Positions 1-10,140 of a DNA stretch of 64,000 nucleotides are shown here, piece by piece; within the stretch, counting starts at the first letter, position 1; each line of letters starts with the position of its first letter. This DNA comes from Vibrio neonatus. GTDB lineage: Bacteria > Pseudomonadota > Gammaproteobacteria > Enterobacterales > Vibrionaceae. The stretch is taken from NCBI RefSeq assembly GCF_024346975.1, contig NZ_AP024885.1:2418001-2482000 (forward strand). The letters run 5' to 3'. Made by a program: the position numbers and the translations under genes. The notes under the pieces were generated by a model, which saw only the letters and a program-made list of their open reading frames with translations, was not told where the DNA came from and did not search any database.

Positions 1-374
1 ATTATGTTCTGACTCAATTTGAACATTCTAAGCCTAAAAATCCAGATATCTTAGATAGGGTGACAAACCCAATAGCATGGAAAGATCGTTACGAATGGGA
101 TATTAACAGCACCTTGTTAAACATCGGCATTGCCACCGATCAAAAGCAACATATTCAAGCCTATGTTGATTGGTCACTCCCGTTTATAAAAGACAAGCCA
201 CGCCCTGCGCTATACAAAAACTTAATACTGGCGTATTTAGCTCTAGACCAACAGCAGATGGCGAATGCAATTCGCAGTGAAGCGGAGTTTTTATTCCCTA
301 AGGTGGACTTTAGCACTGTATCGTTACAGAGAATTAAGGTGAGTAAGGCGCAACCTACCACCAGCGACGAGTAA
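1..374 (+). CDS. C-terminal end of a probable O-oligosaccharyltransferase / O-antigen ligase (PglL/Wzy_C_2-like), cut by the window edge
   Basis: The reading frame is open from the first bases of the window, so this is the 3' end of a longer gene and not a small gene starting at the GTG at 60. About 123 residues are visible. They look like the periplasmic C-terminal domain of PglL-type protein O-oligosaccharyltransferases and O-antigen ligases, with a TPR-like helical pattern (runs such as WSLPFIKDKPRPALYKN, then LAYLALDQQQMANAIRSEAEFLFP). In that family the missing N-terminal part is a polytopic membrane domain that transfers lipid-linked glycans in the periplasm. No transmembrane segment is visible here, as expected for the tail. 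Family assignment is from pattern recognition of the tail only; a capsule or O-antigen polymerase (Wzy) is the main alternative. Confidence 0.5.
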   Translation, partial: YVLTQFEHSKPKNPDILDRVTNPIAWKDRYEWDINSTLLNIGIATDQKQHIQAYVDWSLPFIKDKPRPALYKNLILAYLALDQQQMANAIRSEAEFLFPKVDFSTVSLQRIKVSKAQPTTSDE

Positions 375-389
375 TCCCTCACTGGTGGT
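357..389 (+). terminator. weak hairpin between convergent genes
   Basis: An 8-bp perfect stem (ACCACCAG / CTGGTGGT) overlaps the stop codon of the left-hand gene and is followed only by TTTAG. It lies between two convergent genes and may terminate the rightward one. The T-tract is poor. Confidence 0.35.
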
Positions 390-402
390 TTAGCTCTCGT
401 GG

Positions 403-1512
403 TTATAACACCTCTTTAAGTGCCTGCAAGCAAAGTGCGACATTTTCCTTGCGGGCGCCATAGCCCATCAAACCGATGCGCCATGCTTTTCCTGCTAAGT
501 CTCCAAGCCCCGCGCCAATTTCCAGATTGTACTCATTCAATAGGCGTTGACGCACAGCGCCATCATCAACACCTTCTGGAATATAAATTGCGTTTAATTG
601 TGGCAATCGATATTGCTCATCCACTACAAATCGAATACCCAGCTCAGATAACCCTTGTTTTAATATTTGATGAGCATCGGCATGACGTTGCCACGCTTGC
701 TGTAACCCTTCCTCTTTTAATAACAATAAGGATTCATGCAGCGCGTACAAGCTATTCACTGGCGCTGTATGGTGGTACGCACGTTTACCTGCGCCACTCC
801 AATACCCTAGCACTAAACTTTGATCTAAGAACCAGCTTTGTACTGGGTGAGTTCTCGATTCAATTTTTGCTAGCGCTTTTTCTGAAAAGGTCAAAGGGGA
901 CAATCCCGGAGTACAAGATAAGCATTTCTGGCTCCCTGAATACACTGCATCCAACTGCCATTCGTCAACTAATAGTGGTACGCCGCCTAGCGAAGTGACG
1001 GCATCAACAATCACCAGCATGTCTTTCTCTTTGGCTATTTTTGACAATGCTTGCGCGTCACTCAGAGCACCGGTTGATGTTTCGGCGTGCACAAACGCAA
1101 CCGCTACCGCGTCAGGGTGTTCAGCAACAGCGCTTGCCAATTTAGTCGCTGATACCGGTGCGCCCCATTCATCGTCCACCACAACCGCAATACCACCACA
1201 ACGCTCTACATTTTGTCGCATTCGTTCGCCAAACACACCATTGCGGCAAACAATCACCTTCTCTCCCGGTTCAACAAGGTTGACAAAACACGCTTCCATC
1301 CCTGCACTGCCCGGCGCCGAAATCGCGATGGTAAATTCATTTTCGGTTTGGAAGGCATATTTTAGTAGCGATTTAAGCTCATCCATCATGCCGATAAACA
1401 AAGGATCTAAATGTCCAATAGTTGGACGCGACAATGCTTGTAATACTTGAGGGTAAATATCTGAAGGACCAGGGCCAAGTAGAGTTCGTTTAGGAGGATT
1501 GAAGCTGCGCAT
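403..1512 (-). CDS. PLP-dependent class V aminotransferase (alanine-glyoxylate / serine-pyruvate aminotransferase family)
   Basis: A 369-residue protein of usual family length, starting MRSFNPPKRTLLGPGPSDIY, where the GPGPS motif is typical of the AGXT/SPT branch of fold-type I aminotransferases. The SGSQKCLSC motif places the Schiff-base lysine at residue 196, with an aspartate that would contact the pyridine nitrogen in VIVDAVTSLGG (about 167-177). A glycine-rich phosphate-binding segment, SAPGSAGMEA, is at 65-74. The likely reaction is transamination of a small amino acid (alanine or serine) with glyoxylate or pyruvate in the cytoplasm. The exact substrate cannot be read from sequence; phosphonate-linked or archaeal-type aspartate aminotransferases are sister families. 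It stands alone, convergent with the glycan transferase gene and divergent from lysC. Confidence 0.85.
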   Translation of the reverse strand: MRSFNPPKRTLLGPGPSDIYPQVLQALSRPTIGHLDPLFIGMMDELKSLLKYAFQTENEFTIAISAPGSAGMEACFVNLVEPGEKVIVCRNGVFGERMRQNVERCGGIAVVVDDEWGAPVSATKLASAVAEHPDAVAVAFVHAETSTGALSDAQALSKIAKEKDMLVIVDAVTSLGGVPLLVDEWQLDAVYSGSQKCLSCTPGLSPLTFSEKALAKIESRTHPVQSWFLDQSLVLGYWSGAGKRAYHHTAPVNSLYALHESLLLLKEEGLQQAWQRHADAHQILKQGLSELGIRFVVDEQYRLPQLNAIYIPEGVDDGAVRQRLLNEYNLEIGAGLGDLAGKAWRIGLMGYGARKENVALCLQALKEVL

Positions 1513-1727
1513 AGTAAAGCCTTAATTTTAAATGAGAATAAACAGCTTATTGCATAAAAAACCAGCGTCAATAAGCAAAGCTCAGAAGTATGCGGTAGGT
1601 AAAAAAGCCAAGATCGGGATTAAGATATTGACATAATTTATACAAACCAGTTCAATGAAGAGAAGAGATAAATACCTCAGGGCAAGCTCTTATTATCAAA
1701 TGTGTGATTAATAAAACGCATTTGAAT

Positions 1728-1751
1728 CTCATACTGTTAACTCAGTATGGG
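1728..1751. promoter_or_regulatory. inverted repeat upstream of lysC (CATACTG-N6-CAGTATG)
   Basis: A perfect 7-bp inverted repeat around a TTAACT centre ends 36 bases before the lysC GTG start; one more G:U and one C:G pair can extend it. It has no T-tract, so it looks more like an operator or a leader hairpin than a terminator. The 275-bp lysC upstream region shows none of the conserved L-box (lysine riboswitch) core segments, so regulation may differ from E. coli lysC. Confidence 0.4.
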
Positions 1752-1787
1752 TATTTGCACATTCTAAAGGACTAATGGAGAGATACA

Positions 1788-3140
1788 GTGAGCGCAATTA
1801 ACGTTGCTAAATTTGGTGGCACCAGTGTGGCAAACTTCGAGGCGATGAGCCGATGTGTGACTATTGTAGAAAACAACCCTCAAACTAAACTGGTTGTAAT
1901 TAGCGCCTGCTCTGGCGTAACCAATATTTTAGTTGAGCTTGCGAATGGTGTTACAGAACAAACCAAACGCGAACAACTTCTACAAACGTTAGTTGATATT
2001 CACTTCTCAATTATCAATCAGTTAAAACACCCAGAAAAAATCAACAATGAAATCAATGAAATACTGACCAAGATTTCTCAGTGTGCTGAAAGAGCGGTGA
2101 ATGAACCGAGTGAACAACTCACCGACCAATTGGTCTCTTGTGGCGAGCTAATGTCGACGCATATCCTGTGTCAGTTAATGTGCGAAAAAGGCCACAATGC
2201 ACAACGCTTTGATATCCGTACGGTAATGAAAACCACATCGGTATTTGGTAACGCTGAACCTCTACTGGATGAAATTAGTATTGCCGTACAAACGCACCTC
2301 GCGCCACTTTGCAAAGAGTCGATTGTTGTAACTCAAGGCTTTATTGGTTCAGACCTTAATAATAAAACTACAACTCTAGGCCGTGGCGGCAGTGACTATA
2401 GTGCTGCTCTTATTGCTGAAGCTATTTCAGCCTCTGGACTGGAAATTTGGACTGACGTACCTGGCATTTATACCACTGACCCACGTATTGCGCCGCAAGC
2501 GCATCCAATTAAAGAAATCAGTTTTGCTGAAGCGTCAGAAATGGCCAATTTTGGTGCTAAGATCTTACACCCATCCACTCTAGTACCTGCATTGAGACAC
2601 AAGATTCCTGTGTTCGTAGGTTCTTCCAAAGAGCCTCAGCTAGGCGGAACTTGGGTTAAGCAAGAAGTCGAAAGCGCACCACTATTTAGAGCGGTGACAC
2701 TGCGTGGTAATCAAACCATGATCACTTTAAAAAGCCTAAATATGTTCCAAGCCAGTGGCTTCTTAGCCAAAGTATTTACCATACTGGCGCAACATAAAGT
2801 CTCGGTTGATCTTATTACCACTTCAGAGATCAGTGTGTCATTGACTCTCGATCATACCAACACTCAAGGCGGCTCACCTAAACTGCCACCAGCGGCTCAA
2901 CAAGAACTGGAAAAACTCTGTTCTGTGGTGGTTGAACATAATCTGAGTCTTGTGGCACTTATTGGTAACGAGATGGGACAAGCTAAAGGTGCGGCGAAGC
3001 AAATTTTTGGTACGCTGGAAGATTACAATCTACGTATGATCTGTTACGGCGCAAGTTGCCATAACCTGTGTTTCTTGCTGCATGAGTCTTATGCACGTAA
3101 CGCAGTGCAGCACTTACATAGAGAGCTGTTTGAAGGCTAA
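1788..3140 (+). CDS. lysC: aspartate kinase, LysC type (aspartokinase III)
   Basis: Phosphorylates L-aspartate to 4-aspartyl phosphate, the first step towards lysine, threonine and methionine. The 450 residues match the monofunctional LysC length (about 449 in E. coli). The amino-acid kinase domain starts with the AKFGGTSVANFEAM signature (residues 7-20); LGRGGSDYSAAL and EIWTDVPGIYTTDPR are the nucleotide- and aspartate-binding segments near 195-235. Two ACT domains fill the last about 150 residues (for example SLNMFQASGFLAKVFTILAQ), the family's site of lysine feedback inhibition. No homoserine dehydrogenase domain is fused. The start is GTG with an upstream AATGGAG ribosome-binding site. 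It stands alone, divergent from the aminotransferase and ending at a bidirectional terminator shared with metH. Feedback by lysine is inferred from the family. Confidence 0.93.
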   Translation: MSAINVAKFGGTSVANFEAMSRCVTIVENNPQTKLVVISACSGVTNILVELANGVTEQTKREQLLQTLVDIHFSIINQLKHPEKINNEINEILTKISQCAERAVNEPSEQLTDQLVSCGELMSTHILCQLMCEKGHNAQRFDIRTVMKTTSVFGNAEPLLDEISIAVQTHLAPLCKESIVVTQGFIGSDLNNKTTTLGRGGSDYSAALIAEAISASGLEIWTDVPGIYTTDPRIAPQAHPIKEISFAEASEMANFGAKILHPSTLVPALRHKIPVFVGSSKEPQLGGTWVKQEVESAPLFRAVTLRGNQTMITLKSLNMFQASGFLAKVFTILAQHKVSVDLITTSEISVSLTLDHTNTQGGSPKLPPAAQQELEKLCSVVVEHNLSLVALIGNEMGQAKGAAKQIFGTLEDYNLRMICYGASCHNLCFLLHESYARNAVQHLHRELFEG

Positions 3141-3174
3141 TGCTTGAAAGCTAGTTAAGCGAATAACGAACTAT

Positions 3175-3203
3175 AAAAAATGGGGCTCTTTAGCCCCATT
3201 TTT
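3175..3203. terminator. bidirectional terminator between lysC and metH
   Basis: Six A, a 7-bp stem (TGGGGCT / AGCCCCA) with a CTTT loop, then five T. It serves lysC rightward and metH leftward. Confidence 0.9.
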
Positions 3204-3215
3204 GTTGTTTACTTG

Positions 3216-6200
3216 CTAGTTGTTCAGGTTTGGACCTAACCACTTCTCAGCTTCTAACCACTCCCAACCTTTACGCTCGGCATAGTCTTTGGCTTGATCT
3301 TCTTGGATCTGCGCAATCGCAAAGAAACGACTGTCAGGATGAGAGAAATACCAACCTGAAACAGAAGCACCCGGCCACATGGCGTAGCTGGTCGTGAGCG
3401 ACATACCAATACGCTCTTCAACCTGCATTAAATCCCACAGAGGGCCTTTCTCTGTATGTTCAGGACATGCAGGATAACCCGGTGCAGGACGAATGCCTTG
3501 ATACTTTTCACGAATAAGATCATCGTTACTCAATTGCTCATCAGGGCTGTATCCCCAAATTTTAGTACGCACTTCTTGGTGTAGATATTCTGCAAATGCT
3601 TCTGCTAAACGGTCGGCCACAGCTTGAATCATGATGGCATTATAATCATCACCCGCAGCTTTATAGTTATCCGCCAGTTCACGCTCACCAATGCCACCGG
3701 TCACAGCAAACGCACCAACCCAGTCTTTTACCCCACTCTCTTTCGGAGCAATATAGTCACTCAAACAGTAGTTAAATCCTTTCGGTTTTTTGGTTTGCTG
3801 ACGAAGGTGACACAAGGTTTTAGCCACTGTAGTACGAGACTCATCGGTATAAACTTCAATATCATCACCCACGCTATTGGCAGGGAATAATTGACAAATA
3901 CCATTGGCTTTTAGCAGACCTTCTCGCTCCACTCTATCTAATAGATCATTGGCATCTTTAAACAAACGACGAGCTTCTTCACCTACTTCTTCATGATCGA
4001 GAATGGCAGGGTATTTACCCATCAATGTCCAAGTCATAAAGAAAGGAGTCCAGTCGATATATTCACGTAACACCGACACGCTCATATCTTTAAGGATGAC
4101 AGGCTCTAACTGCTTAGGCGCAGGAGGAACATAAGACGACCAATCAATATCGACCTTATTTTCACGCGCTTTTGCGATTGTGGTTGGCGCTGTCTTAGGA
4201 CGCTTTCTCGCATGTTGGTCACGAACACGTTCGTAATCCAAATCCAATTTTTCAATAAATGCTGGTTTCAGCTGATCAGACAATAATGCAGAACAGACAC
4301 CCACCGCACGAGAAGCGTTGTTCACGTATACCACAGGCTCAGAATAGTTTTGTTCAATCTTCACCGCGGTATGCGCTTTAGAGGTGGTTGCGCCACCAAT
4401 CAGTAGCGGCAGTTTAAACCCTTGGCGCTCCATCTCTTTGGCTACGTATACCATCTCATCTAATGATGGCGTGATAAGCCCAGAGAGACCGATAATATCA
4501 ACGTTTTCTTCTTTGGCGACCTTCAAGATTTTATCACAAGGCACCATTACCCCAAGATCGATGATCTCGTAGTTATTACACTGCAGTACTACGCCAACAA
4601 TGTTTTTACCAATATCGTGCACGTCACCTTTAACGGTGGCTAATAGTATTTTACCGTTGGTTTGACCGACTTCTTTGAGTGCATCGATAAACGGTTCTAA
4701 GTGACCAACAGCTTGCTTCATTACACGAGCAGATTTTACAACCTGAGGTAAGAACATCTTACCCTCACCAAACAAGTCACCGACGACGTTCATGCCATCC
4801 ATTAGAGGGCCTTCAATCACCTCTAGTGGTTTACTGGCTTTAACTCGCGCCTCTTCTGTGTCTTCAATAATAAATTCAGTGATGCCTTTAACCAGCGCAT
4901 GTTCAAGGCGTTTTTCAACTGGCCAGCCACGCCATTCTAGCGCCGTACCATCATCTTTAGGTCCAACACCGTTTTCACGGTATTCATCCGCAATATCAAG
5001 CAATCGTTCAGTACCATCTGGACGACGGTTAAGAACAACGTCTTCTACCGCTTCACGCAGTTTATCTGGAACGTTATCGTAAACCTCTAGCTGACCTGCG
5101 TTTACGATACCCATATCCATACCGTTCTTGAAACAGTGGTATAGGAAAACCGCATGGATGGCTTCACGCACGTAGTTGTTACCACGGAAAGAGAAGGAAA
5201 CGTTAGACACCCCTCCCGAAATCATCGCATGCGGAAGCGTACGCTTAATATCGGCGACCGCTTCGATAAAGTCGACCGCATAGTTATTGTGCTCATCAAT
5301 GCCGGTTGCTACCGCAAAGATATTGGGGTCAAAAATGATGTCTTCAGCAGGGAAGCCAACTTCATCAACCAAAATATTGTAGGCATTAGTACAAATCTCG
5401 ACTTTACGCTCGCGTGTATCGGCTTGGCCTACTTCATCGAAAGCCATCACGATAACCGCTGCGCCATAACGACGAATCAGCTTAGCTTGAGCAACAAATT
5501 TTTCTTTGCCTTCCTTCATAGAGATTGAGTTCACAATCCCCTTGCCTTGAATACATTTTAGACCGGCTTCGATAACCTCCCACTTAGAGGAGTCGACCAT
5601 GATAGGCACTTTAGAAATTTCGGGTTCTGACGCACAAAGATTCAAGAAGCGAACCATACAGGCTTCAGCATCAAGCATCCCTTCATCCATATTGATATCG
5701 ATGATCTGAGCGCCGTTTTCTACCTGCTGACGAGCAACATCTAACGCTTCTTCATAAAGCTCTTCTCTTATTAGACGTTTGAAGCGAGCGGAACCGGTAA
5801 CGTTGGTTCGTTCACCAACGTTCATAAACAGTGATTCTTTTTCTATAGAGAGCGGTTCTAAACCAGATAAGCGACAAGCAGGTTTGATATCAGGCAGTGC
5901 GCGAGGAGCCGCTTTTTCTACGGCGTCTGCCATAGCTCTAATGTGCTCTGGCGTAGTACCACAACAGCCACCAACAAGGTTTAGAAATCCTGAATCAGCC
6001 CATTCTTGAATGTGCTCTGCCATATCTTCAGCAGAAAGATCGTACTCACCAAAGGCATTCGGTAGACCGGCATTCGGGTGAACCGATACAAAAGTTTCTG
6101 AAATGCGAGACAGCTCTTCCACATACGGGCGAAGCTCATCTGGGCCTAATGCACAGTTCAAACCAAAAGAAATCGGGTTTACATGACGTAGAGAGTTATA

Positions 6201-6884
6201 AAACGCTTCCGTTGTTTGTCCTGAAAGGGTACGACCTGAGGCATCGGTAATAGTCCCTGAGATCATCACAGGCAATGTCTGGCCGATTTCATCAAATACA
6301 GTTTCAACAGCAAAGGCACACGCTTTGGCATTGAGAGTATCGAAGACGGTTTCGATAAGAATAAGGTCTGAGCCACCTTTGATTAACGCTAAAGTAGATT
6401 CTTTATAAGCGATAACCAACTCATCAAAGCTCACATTACGAAAGCCTGGATCGTTAACATCTGGAGAGATAGAACAAGTTCGGTTAGTTGGACCTAAAAC
6501 ACCCGCTACATACCTAGGTCGATGAGGCGTCTTTTTCGTCCATTCGTCTGCTGCTTCACGAGCCAGTTTTGCCGCCACATAGTTAATTTCTTCACTCAAC
6601 TCCTCCATATCGTAATCCGCCATCGCAATGGTGGTTGAGTTGAAGGTGTTCGTTTCTAGAATATCCGCGCCGGCTTCTAAATAATCACTGTGGATCTGCT
6701 TAATCAACTGCGGCTGAGACAGAACAAGTAAGTCATTATTTCCTTTTAAATCGCAATGCCAATCGGCAAAGCGTTCACCCCGATAGTCTTCTTCTTCTAG
6801 TTTCAGGTTTTGGATCATGGTGCCCATGCCACCATCGATCAAAAGAATATGCTTCTTTAATTGGGCTTCTATCTGTTCTCTCAT
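3216..6884 (-). CDS. metH: cobalamin-dependent methionine synthase MetH
   Basis: Transfers a methyl group from 5-methyltetrahydrofolate through cob(I)alamin to homocysteine, giving methionine in the cytoplasm. The 1222 residues carry all four modules in order: homocysteine-binding/zinc domain (about 1-330, with the zinc cysteines in FGLNCALG and [10 protein letters not shown]), pterin-binding domain (about 350-640, [12 protein letters not shown]), cap plus B12 domain (about 650-890, with the cobalt-ligand histidine in [11 protein letters not shown]), and the reactivation domain that binds S-adenosylmethionine (about 900-1222, [15 protein letters not shown]). No truncation is seen. It is monocistronic, ends at the terminator shared with lysC, and has two adjoining MetJ boxes about 65 bp upstream, so repression by MetJ with S-adenosylmethionine is expected. 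Confidence 0.98.
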   Translation of the reverse strand: MREQIEAQLKKHILLIDGGMGTMIQNLKLEEEDYRGERFADWHCDLKGNNDLLVLSQPQLIKQIHSDYLEAGADILETNTFNSTTIAMADYDMEELSEEINYVAAKLAREAADEWTKKTPHRPRYVAGVLGPTNRTCSISPDVNDPGFRNVSFDELVIAYKESTLALIKGGSDLILIETVFDTLNAKACAFAVETVFDEIGQTLPVMISGTITDASGRTLSGQTTEAFYNSLRHVNPISFGLNCALGPDELRPYVEELSRISETFVSVHPNAGLPNAFGEYDLSAEDMAEHIQEWADSGFLNLVGGCCGTTPEHIRAMADAVEKAAPRALPDIKPACRLSGLEPLSIEKESLFMNVGERTNVTGSARFKRLIREELYEEALDVARQQVENGAQIIDINMDEGMLDAEACMVRFLNLCASEPEISKVPIMVDSSKWEVIEAGLKCIQGKGIVNSISMKEGKEKFVAQAKLIRRYGAAVIVMAFDEVGQADTRERKVEICTNAYNILVDEVGFPAEDIIFDPNIFAVATGIDEHNNYAVDFIEAVADIKRTLPHAMISGGVSNVSFSFRGNNYVREAIHAVFLYHCFKNGMDMGIVNAGQLEVYDNVPDKLREAVEDVVLNRRPDGTERLLDIADEYRENGVGPKDDGTALEWRGWPVEKRLEHALVKGITEFIIEDTEEARVKASKPLEVIEGPLMDGMNVVGDLFGEGKMFLPQVVKSARVMKQAVGHLEPFIDALKEVGQTNGKILLATVKGDVHDIGKNIVGVVLQCNNYEIIDLGVMVPCDKILKVAKEENVDIIGLSGLITPSLDEMVYVAKEMERQGFKLPLLIGGATTSKAHTAVKIEQNYSEPVVYVNNASRAVGVCSALLSDQLKPAFIEKLDLDYERVRDQHARKRPKTAPTTIAKARENKVDIDWSSYVPPAPKQLEPVILKDMSVSVLREYIDWTPFFMTWTLMGKYPAILDHEEVGEEARRLFKDANDLLDRVEREGLLKANGICQLFPANSVGDDIEVYTDESRTTVAKTLCHLRQQTKKPKGFNYCLSDYIAPKESGVKDWVGAFAVTGGIGERELADNYKAAGDDYNAIMIQAVADRLAEAFAEYLHQEVRTKIWGYSPDEQLSNDDLIREKYQGIRPAPGYPACPEHTEKGPLWDLMQVEERIGMSLTTSYAMWPGASVSGWYFSHPDSRFFAIAQIQEDQAKDYAERKGWEWLEAEKWLGPNLNN

Positions 6885-6946
6885 ACTGCATCCTGCTCAG
6901 ACGTGCTATTACTAACTTATTAATAACATCCTATCACAGAAAAATT

Positions 6947-6962
6947 AGATTTCTAGACGTCT
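6947..6962. promoter_or_regulatory. tandem MetJ boxes upstream of metH
   Basis: Two adjoining 8-mers, AGATTTCT (6 of 8 to the AGACGTCT consensus) and AGACGTCT (8 of 8). MetJ binds arrays of at least two adjacent boxes. They lie between the divergent metH and antiporter genes; metH is the expected target. Confidence 0.8.
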
Positions 6963-7068
6963 AAAGTATGCATATTAACGCTATGATGCACTAGTAAGAT
7001 GAGTTTTATTTGATATCACTATTAATTTGTCTCACAGTGTTGGGACTTGCGAAACTTAGGAGAAAGGA

Positions 7069-8367
7069 ATGGACGCCTACCATACGCTATCTTTTTTAGC
7101 TGCTGGCGCGGTATTTATCGCATTTATAAACAGCAAAATTGGGAAGATGCAAACCACGATAGCCATTACCGCTGGGGCGATGTTGCTTTCGTTGGCGCTT
7201 ATCATTGCAGGTCAAGCTGGATGGTTTAAGTTATCCCACGTAGCCCGAGAAACTATCGCATCGATTAATTTCGAAGACTTCCTGCTAAAAGGAATCCTTG
7301 GCTTTCTGCTCTTCGCTGGCGGTTTAGGTATTCAACTTAATCATTTAAAAGATCAAAAATGGGAAATTTCGTTTCTAGCGTTAGCCGCTACATTGTTTTC
7401 CACTTTTGCGATTGGATTTTCTTTACACGCTATCTTTGCTTTAATCGGTTTTAACTTTGACCTGATTTATTGTTTGCTCTTTGGCGCACTGATCTCGCCA
7501 ACCGATCCAATTGCGGTATTAGCCATCGTAAAGAAGTTACAAGCCCCGACGCGTATTTCTACGCAAATAGAAGGCGAATCACTGTTTAATGATGGCTTTG
7601 GCTTAGTCATATTTGTCACTATTTTTAGTATTGCTTTTGGTAGCGACACCCCTACGTTTAGTTCTGTTTCGGTTCTATTCCTCCAAGAAGCGATTGGTGG
7701 TATTGCCTACGGTTTTGTTTTAGGCCTTGTATTCCATAAGCTCATCAGCTTAACCGATGACCATTCAATGGAACTACTACTGACTCTAATCATACCGTCC
7801 GCTGGATATGCATTGGCTGAATCACTGGGAGTATCCGGCCCGCTGTCTATGGTGGTATCGGGAATTATCATTGGTAACTGGACTCGTAAATCCGGTTTTA
7901 CCGAAGAGAGTCATCGTCACTTAGACCACTTCTGGGAATTGATTGATGAGTTTTTAAATGGGGTGCTCTTCCTGCTTATCGGTATGTCGATGTTGCTGTT
8001 TGAGTTCCATAAAGAAGATTGGATCATGATGATTGTAGCTGTACCACTGGTGTTATTAGTACGCTACATCAGCATTAAGCTCTCTTATACCTGCTTTAGT
8101 CGTTTTAGAGACTACAACCCTATGTCTGTGAAAATTCTCACTTGGGGCGGTTTAAGAGGTGGGTTGGCACTGGCAATGGCACTATCAATACCCGCAGGGA
8201 TTATGGTAATCCCTGAGAAAAATATCGACGTAAAAGAGATCATTATCGTGATGACCTATGCGGCTGTGATGTTCTCGATTCTAGTACAAGGGATGACGAT
8301 TACACCATTGATCGAAAAGGCTAAACGTTTAGAGCCTGCCGCTACACAAGAAAACGAAAGTAAATAA
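7069..8367 (+). CDS. Na+/H+ antiporter of the CPA1 (NhaP) family
   Basis: A 432-residue inner-membrane protein with about a dozen hydrophobic segments along its length. The transport-core motifs of CPA1 exchangers are visible: LISPTDPIAVLAI (about 142-154) and GESLFNDGFGLVIF (about 167-180), whose aspartates are the ion- and proton-binding residues in this family, plus the late TWGGLRGGLALAMALS motif (about 359-374). It exchanges cytoplasmic Na+ (or K+) for external protons and supports pH and salt homeostasis, which fits a marine bacterium; ion specificity cannot be read from sequence. The start has a strong ribosome-binding site (AGGAGAAAGGA). It is monocistronic, divergent from metH, and ends at a bidirectional terminator facing metA. 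Confidence 0.9.
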   Translation: MDAYHTLSFLAAGAVFIAFINSKIGKMQTTIAITAGAMLLSLALIIAGQAGWFKLSHVARETIASINFEDFLLKGILGFLLFAGGLGIQLNHLKDQKWEISFLALAATLFSTFAIGFSLHAIFALIGFNFDLIYCLLFGALISPTDPIAVLAIVKKLQAPTRISTQIEGESLFNDGFGLVIFVTIFSIAFGSDTPTFSSVSVLFLQEAIGGIAYGFVLGLVFHKLISLTDDHSMELLLTLIIPSAGYALAESLGVSGPLSMVVSGIIIGNWTRKSGFTEESHRHLDHFWELIDEFLNGVLFLLIGMSMLLFEFHKEDWIMMIVAVPLVLLVRYISIKLSYTCFSRFRDYNPMSVKILTWGGLRGGLALAMALSIPAGIMVIPEKNIDVKEIIIVMTYAAVMFSILVQGMTITPLIEKAKRLEPAATQENESK

Positions 8368-8385
8368 TTTTCCCATCAAATAGAC

Positions 8386-8417
8386 AAAAGGCATACCACT
8401 CAAAGGTATGCCTTTTT
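8386..8417. terminator. bidirectional terminator between the antiporter gene and metA
   Basis: AAAGGCATACC, a 7-base loop, GGTATGCCTTTTT: an 11-bp stem with A and T tracts on both sides. Confidence 0.9.
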
Positions 8418-8437
8418 GTTTTTAACTAAGCCTATAT

Positions 8438-9379
8438 CTATTCGTCGATAGTAAAGTTCTTCTCTGAGAACTTATCCAAATCATAAGGCGTCTGCTGGTA
8501 CACACAGTAATTAAGCCAGTTACTAAATAATAAATGTCCGTGACTACGCCAAGTAGCATGTGGGTCATTGCTAGGATCATCATCAGGATAGTAATTTACT
8601 GGGATTTGTGGCTCCATGCCTTCGCCACAATCTCGAACATACTCAGTATGCAGCGTGTGTGACTCATACTCAGGATGTCCCGTCACAAATACATTACGCT
8701 TGTCTTGCGTTGCTGCTAAATAGACTCCAGCTTCTTTAGAGGTGGCTAGAATGTCTAAGTCTGTATTCTCTGCTAGATAATCAGATGAAAAGTCAGCATA
8801 ACGAGAGTGAGGTGCTAAGAAGCAATCATCAAAGCCTCTTAATAGTGGATGGTAAGCATTGTGCGTCTCATGGCTGTATACGCCTGATAGCTTTTCTTTA
8901 CGTGTTCTTTTAGGTAAGTCATAGAGCAGCTTTAATCCTGCTTGTGCAGCCCAGCACACATACAAGGTTGAAGTAACGTGCTCTTTTGCCCAAGACATGA
9001 TGGTTTTGAGGTGATCCCAGTAGAATACATCCTCAAACTGAACTAAACCTAATGGCGCGCCAGTGATGATAAGCCCATCGAAGTTGCGCTCTTTAACCGC
9101 TTCAAATTGTCGATAGAAGTTATCTAAATGCTCTGTTGGAGTGTTTCTACTCGGTCTGTTATCGATACGAAGTAATTCAATATCAACCTGCAGTGGGCTA
9201 TTCGATAGTAGACGTAAAAACTGGGTTTCAGTCTCTATTTTCTTTGGCATCAGATTTAAGATCAGTACGCGCAATGGACGAATCATTTGCGTCGATGCAC
9301 GAGTTTCTGACATGACAAAGATGCTTTCGCCTCTGAGTATATCTGTTGCAGGTAATTGATCGGGAACTCGAATAGGCAA
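8438..9379 (-). CDS. metA: homoserine O-succinyltransferase/O-acetyltransferase MetA
   Basis: Activates L-homoserine by acyl transfer, the committed step of methionine synthesis. The 313 residues are close to the E. coli MetA length. The catalytic triad fits the family numbering exactly: Cys142 in [12 protein letters not shown], and His235 and Glu237 in TGHPEYE. The N-terminus [11 protein letters not shown] is typical. Enterobacterial and Vibrio MetA normally use succinyl-CoA; acyl specificity in this family depends on single residues, so acetyl-CoA cannot be excluded. It is monocistronic, with a run of up to five MetJ-like boxes just upstream, so tight repression by MetJ is expected. With metH nearby it forms part of a methionine-synthesis neighbourhood. 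Confidence 0.97.
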   Translation of the reverse strand: MPIRVPDQLPATDILRGESIFVMSETRASTQMIRPLRVLILNLMPKKIETETQFLRLLSNSPLQVDIELLRIDNRPSRNTPTEHLDNFYRQFEAVKERNFDGLIITGAPLGLVQFEDVFYWDHLKTIMSWAKEHVTSTLYVCWAAQAGLKLLYDLPKRTRKEKLSGVYSHETHNAYHPLLRGFDDCFLAPHSRYADFSSDYLAENTDLDILATSKEAGVYLAATQDKRNVFVTGHPEYESHTLHTEYVRDCGEGMEPQIPVNYYPDDDPSNDPHATWRSHGHLLFSNWLNYCVYQQTPYDLDKFSEKNFTIDE

Positions 9380-9393
9380 AACTTAACTCCTCT

Positions 9394-9433
9394 AAGCATC
9401 TAGACGTCTATACGTTTCTACATTTAGACTACT
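9394..9433. promoter_or_regulatory. array of MetJ boxes upstream of metA
   Basis: Five adjoining 8-mers in register: AAGCATCT (5 of 8), AGACGTCT (8 of 8), ATACGTTT (6 of 8), CTACATTT (4 of 8), AGACTACT (6 of 8) against AGACGTCT. The array starts 15 bp upstream of the metA start codon. Confidence 0.85.
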
Positions 9434-9476
9434 GCAATATAGAGGAGGTGTCGAGTACGAATATGCAATCTAAGTG

Positions 9477-10019
9477 TTAATCACGTGACCACTGATACTC
9501 AGAAGGTTGCCCGAGCTGTTCAAAGTACTGCGAATGTAGTTGTTTAAATTGATCTTTTTTAATATCAGCAATATTCCACTCAGCAAAATCAATGCTTAAT
9601 TTTTGCCCATCAAAATCAATGATCGCATTGTTCAAATGAGAAGTTACTACGCTAAAGATCATCTCATTACGATCTTTACAGTTAAACGTAATGGTTTGAA
9701 TTGGCTTTTGATTCAGTTGTAGCTGCCCTTGTTTCGAGTCAGAACAAGTCTGGAAGCTTGCGAGATGCAATACCAACTTATTGTTCATAGTGGTATACAC
9801 AGAGACCTCTGTGGAGGGAAATAAATAGACTTTACGCAACAGTAATTGATGAGTGTCACTGGTACGGGCTATCTGTACACCGCTATTTATAAGAGGGAAA
9901 CCAAGCCACTGCCAGTCATAGCCTTTATCTTTATAAGTGAGTAAGCCAAACAAACTAGCAAAGGCAACTAAAGAACAAATAGAAAATAAAAGGACGACTA
10001 ATATAAATAACTTTTTCAT
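9477..10019 (-). CDS. uncharacterised membrane-anchored or exported protein, 180 aa
   Basis: I do not recognise the family. Residues 4-28 (LFILVVLLFSICSLVAFASL) form one hydrophobic segment after MKK, so the protein is either a type II anchored protein or has a signal sequence; no lipobox cysteine is obvious. The remaining 150 residues are soluble, mixed alpha/beta in character, with two cysteines (in FQTCSDS and TFNCKDRN) that could form a periplasmic disulfide. The end is rich in acidic and aromatic residues (HSQYFEQLGQPSEYQWSRD). It lies between metA and the end of the rRNA operon, with no operon partner. Base composition is like its neighbours. It is probably a lineage-restricted Vibrio protein. 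Confidence 0.7.
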   Translation of the reverse strand: MKKLFILVVLLFSICSLVAFASLFGLLTYKDKGYDWQWLGFPLINSGVQIARTSDTHQLLLRKVYLFPSTEVSVYTTMNNKLVLHLASFQTCSDSKQGQLQLNQKPIQTITFNCKDRNEMIFSVVTSHLNNAIIDFDGQKLSIDFAEWNIADIKKDQFKQLHSQYFEQLGQPSEYQWSRD

Positions 10020-10101
10020 CGATTTAGATAACCATTTATTTCTTCTTAATTATGATTAAAGAATACCATCAAAGAGAAGAGTTGATGAAATACTATAGAC
10101 G

Positions 10102-10132
10102 AAAAAAAGCCCTAGCATTTCTGCTAGGGCTT
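10102..10132 (-). terminator. intrinsic terminator of rRNA operon A
   Basis: Read on the minus strand: an 11-bp stem (AAGCCCTAGCA / TGCTAGGGCTT) with a 4-base loop, followed by a run of T. It lies just after tRNA-Asp and is the only clear rho-independent terminator in the three-operon block. Confidence 0.92.
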
Positions 10133-10140
10133 CTTATTAG

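Noticed and set aside
60..374. Independent 104-aa gene starting at the GTG at 60
   Set aside because: The frame is open to the window edge and its sequence fits the tail of a larger protein.
1513..1787. Lysine riboswitch before lysC
   Set aside because: The conserved core segments of the L-box could not be found by eye.
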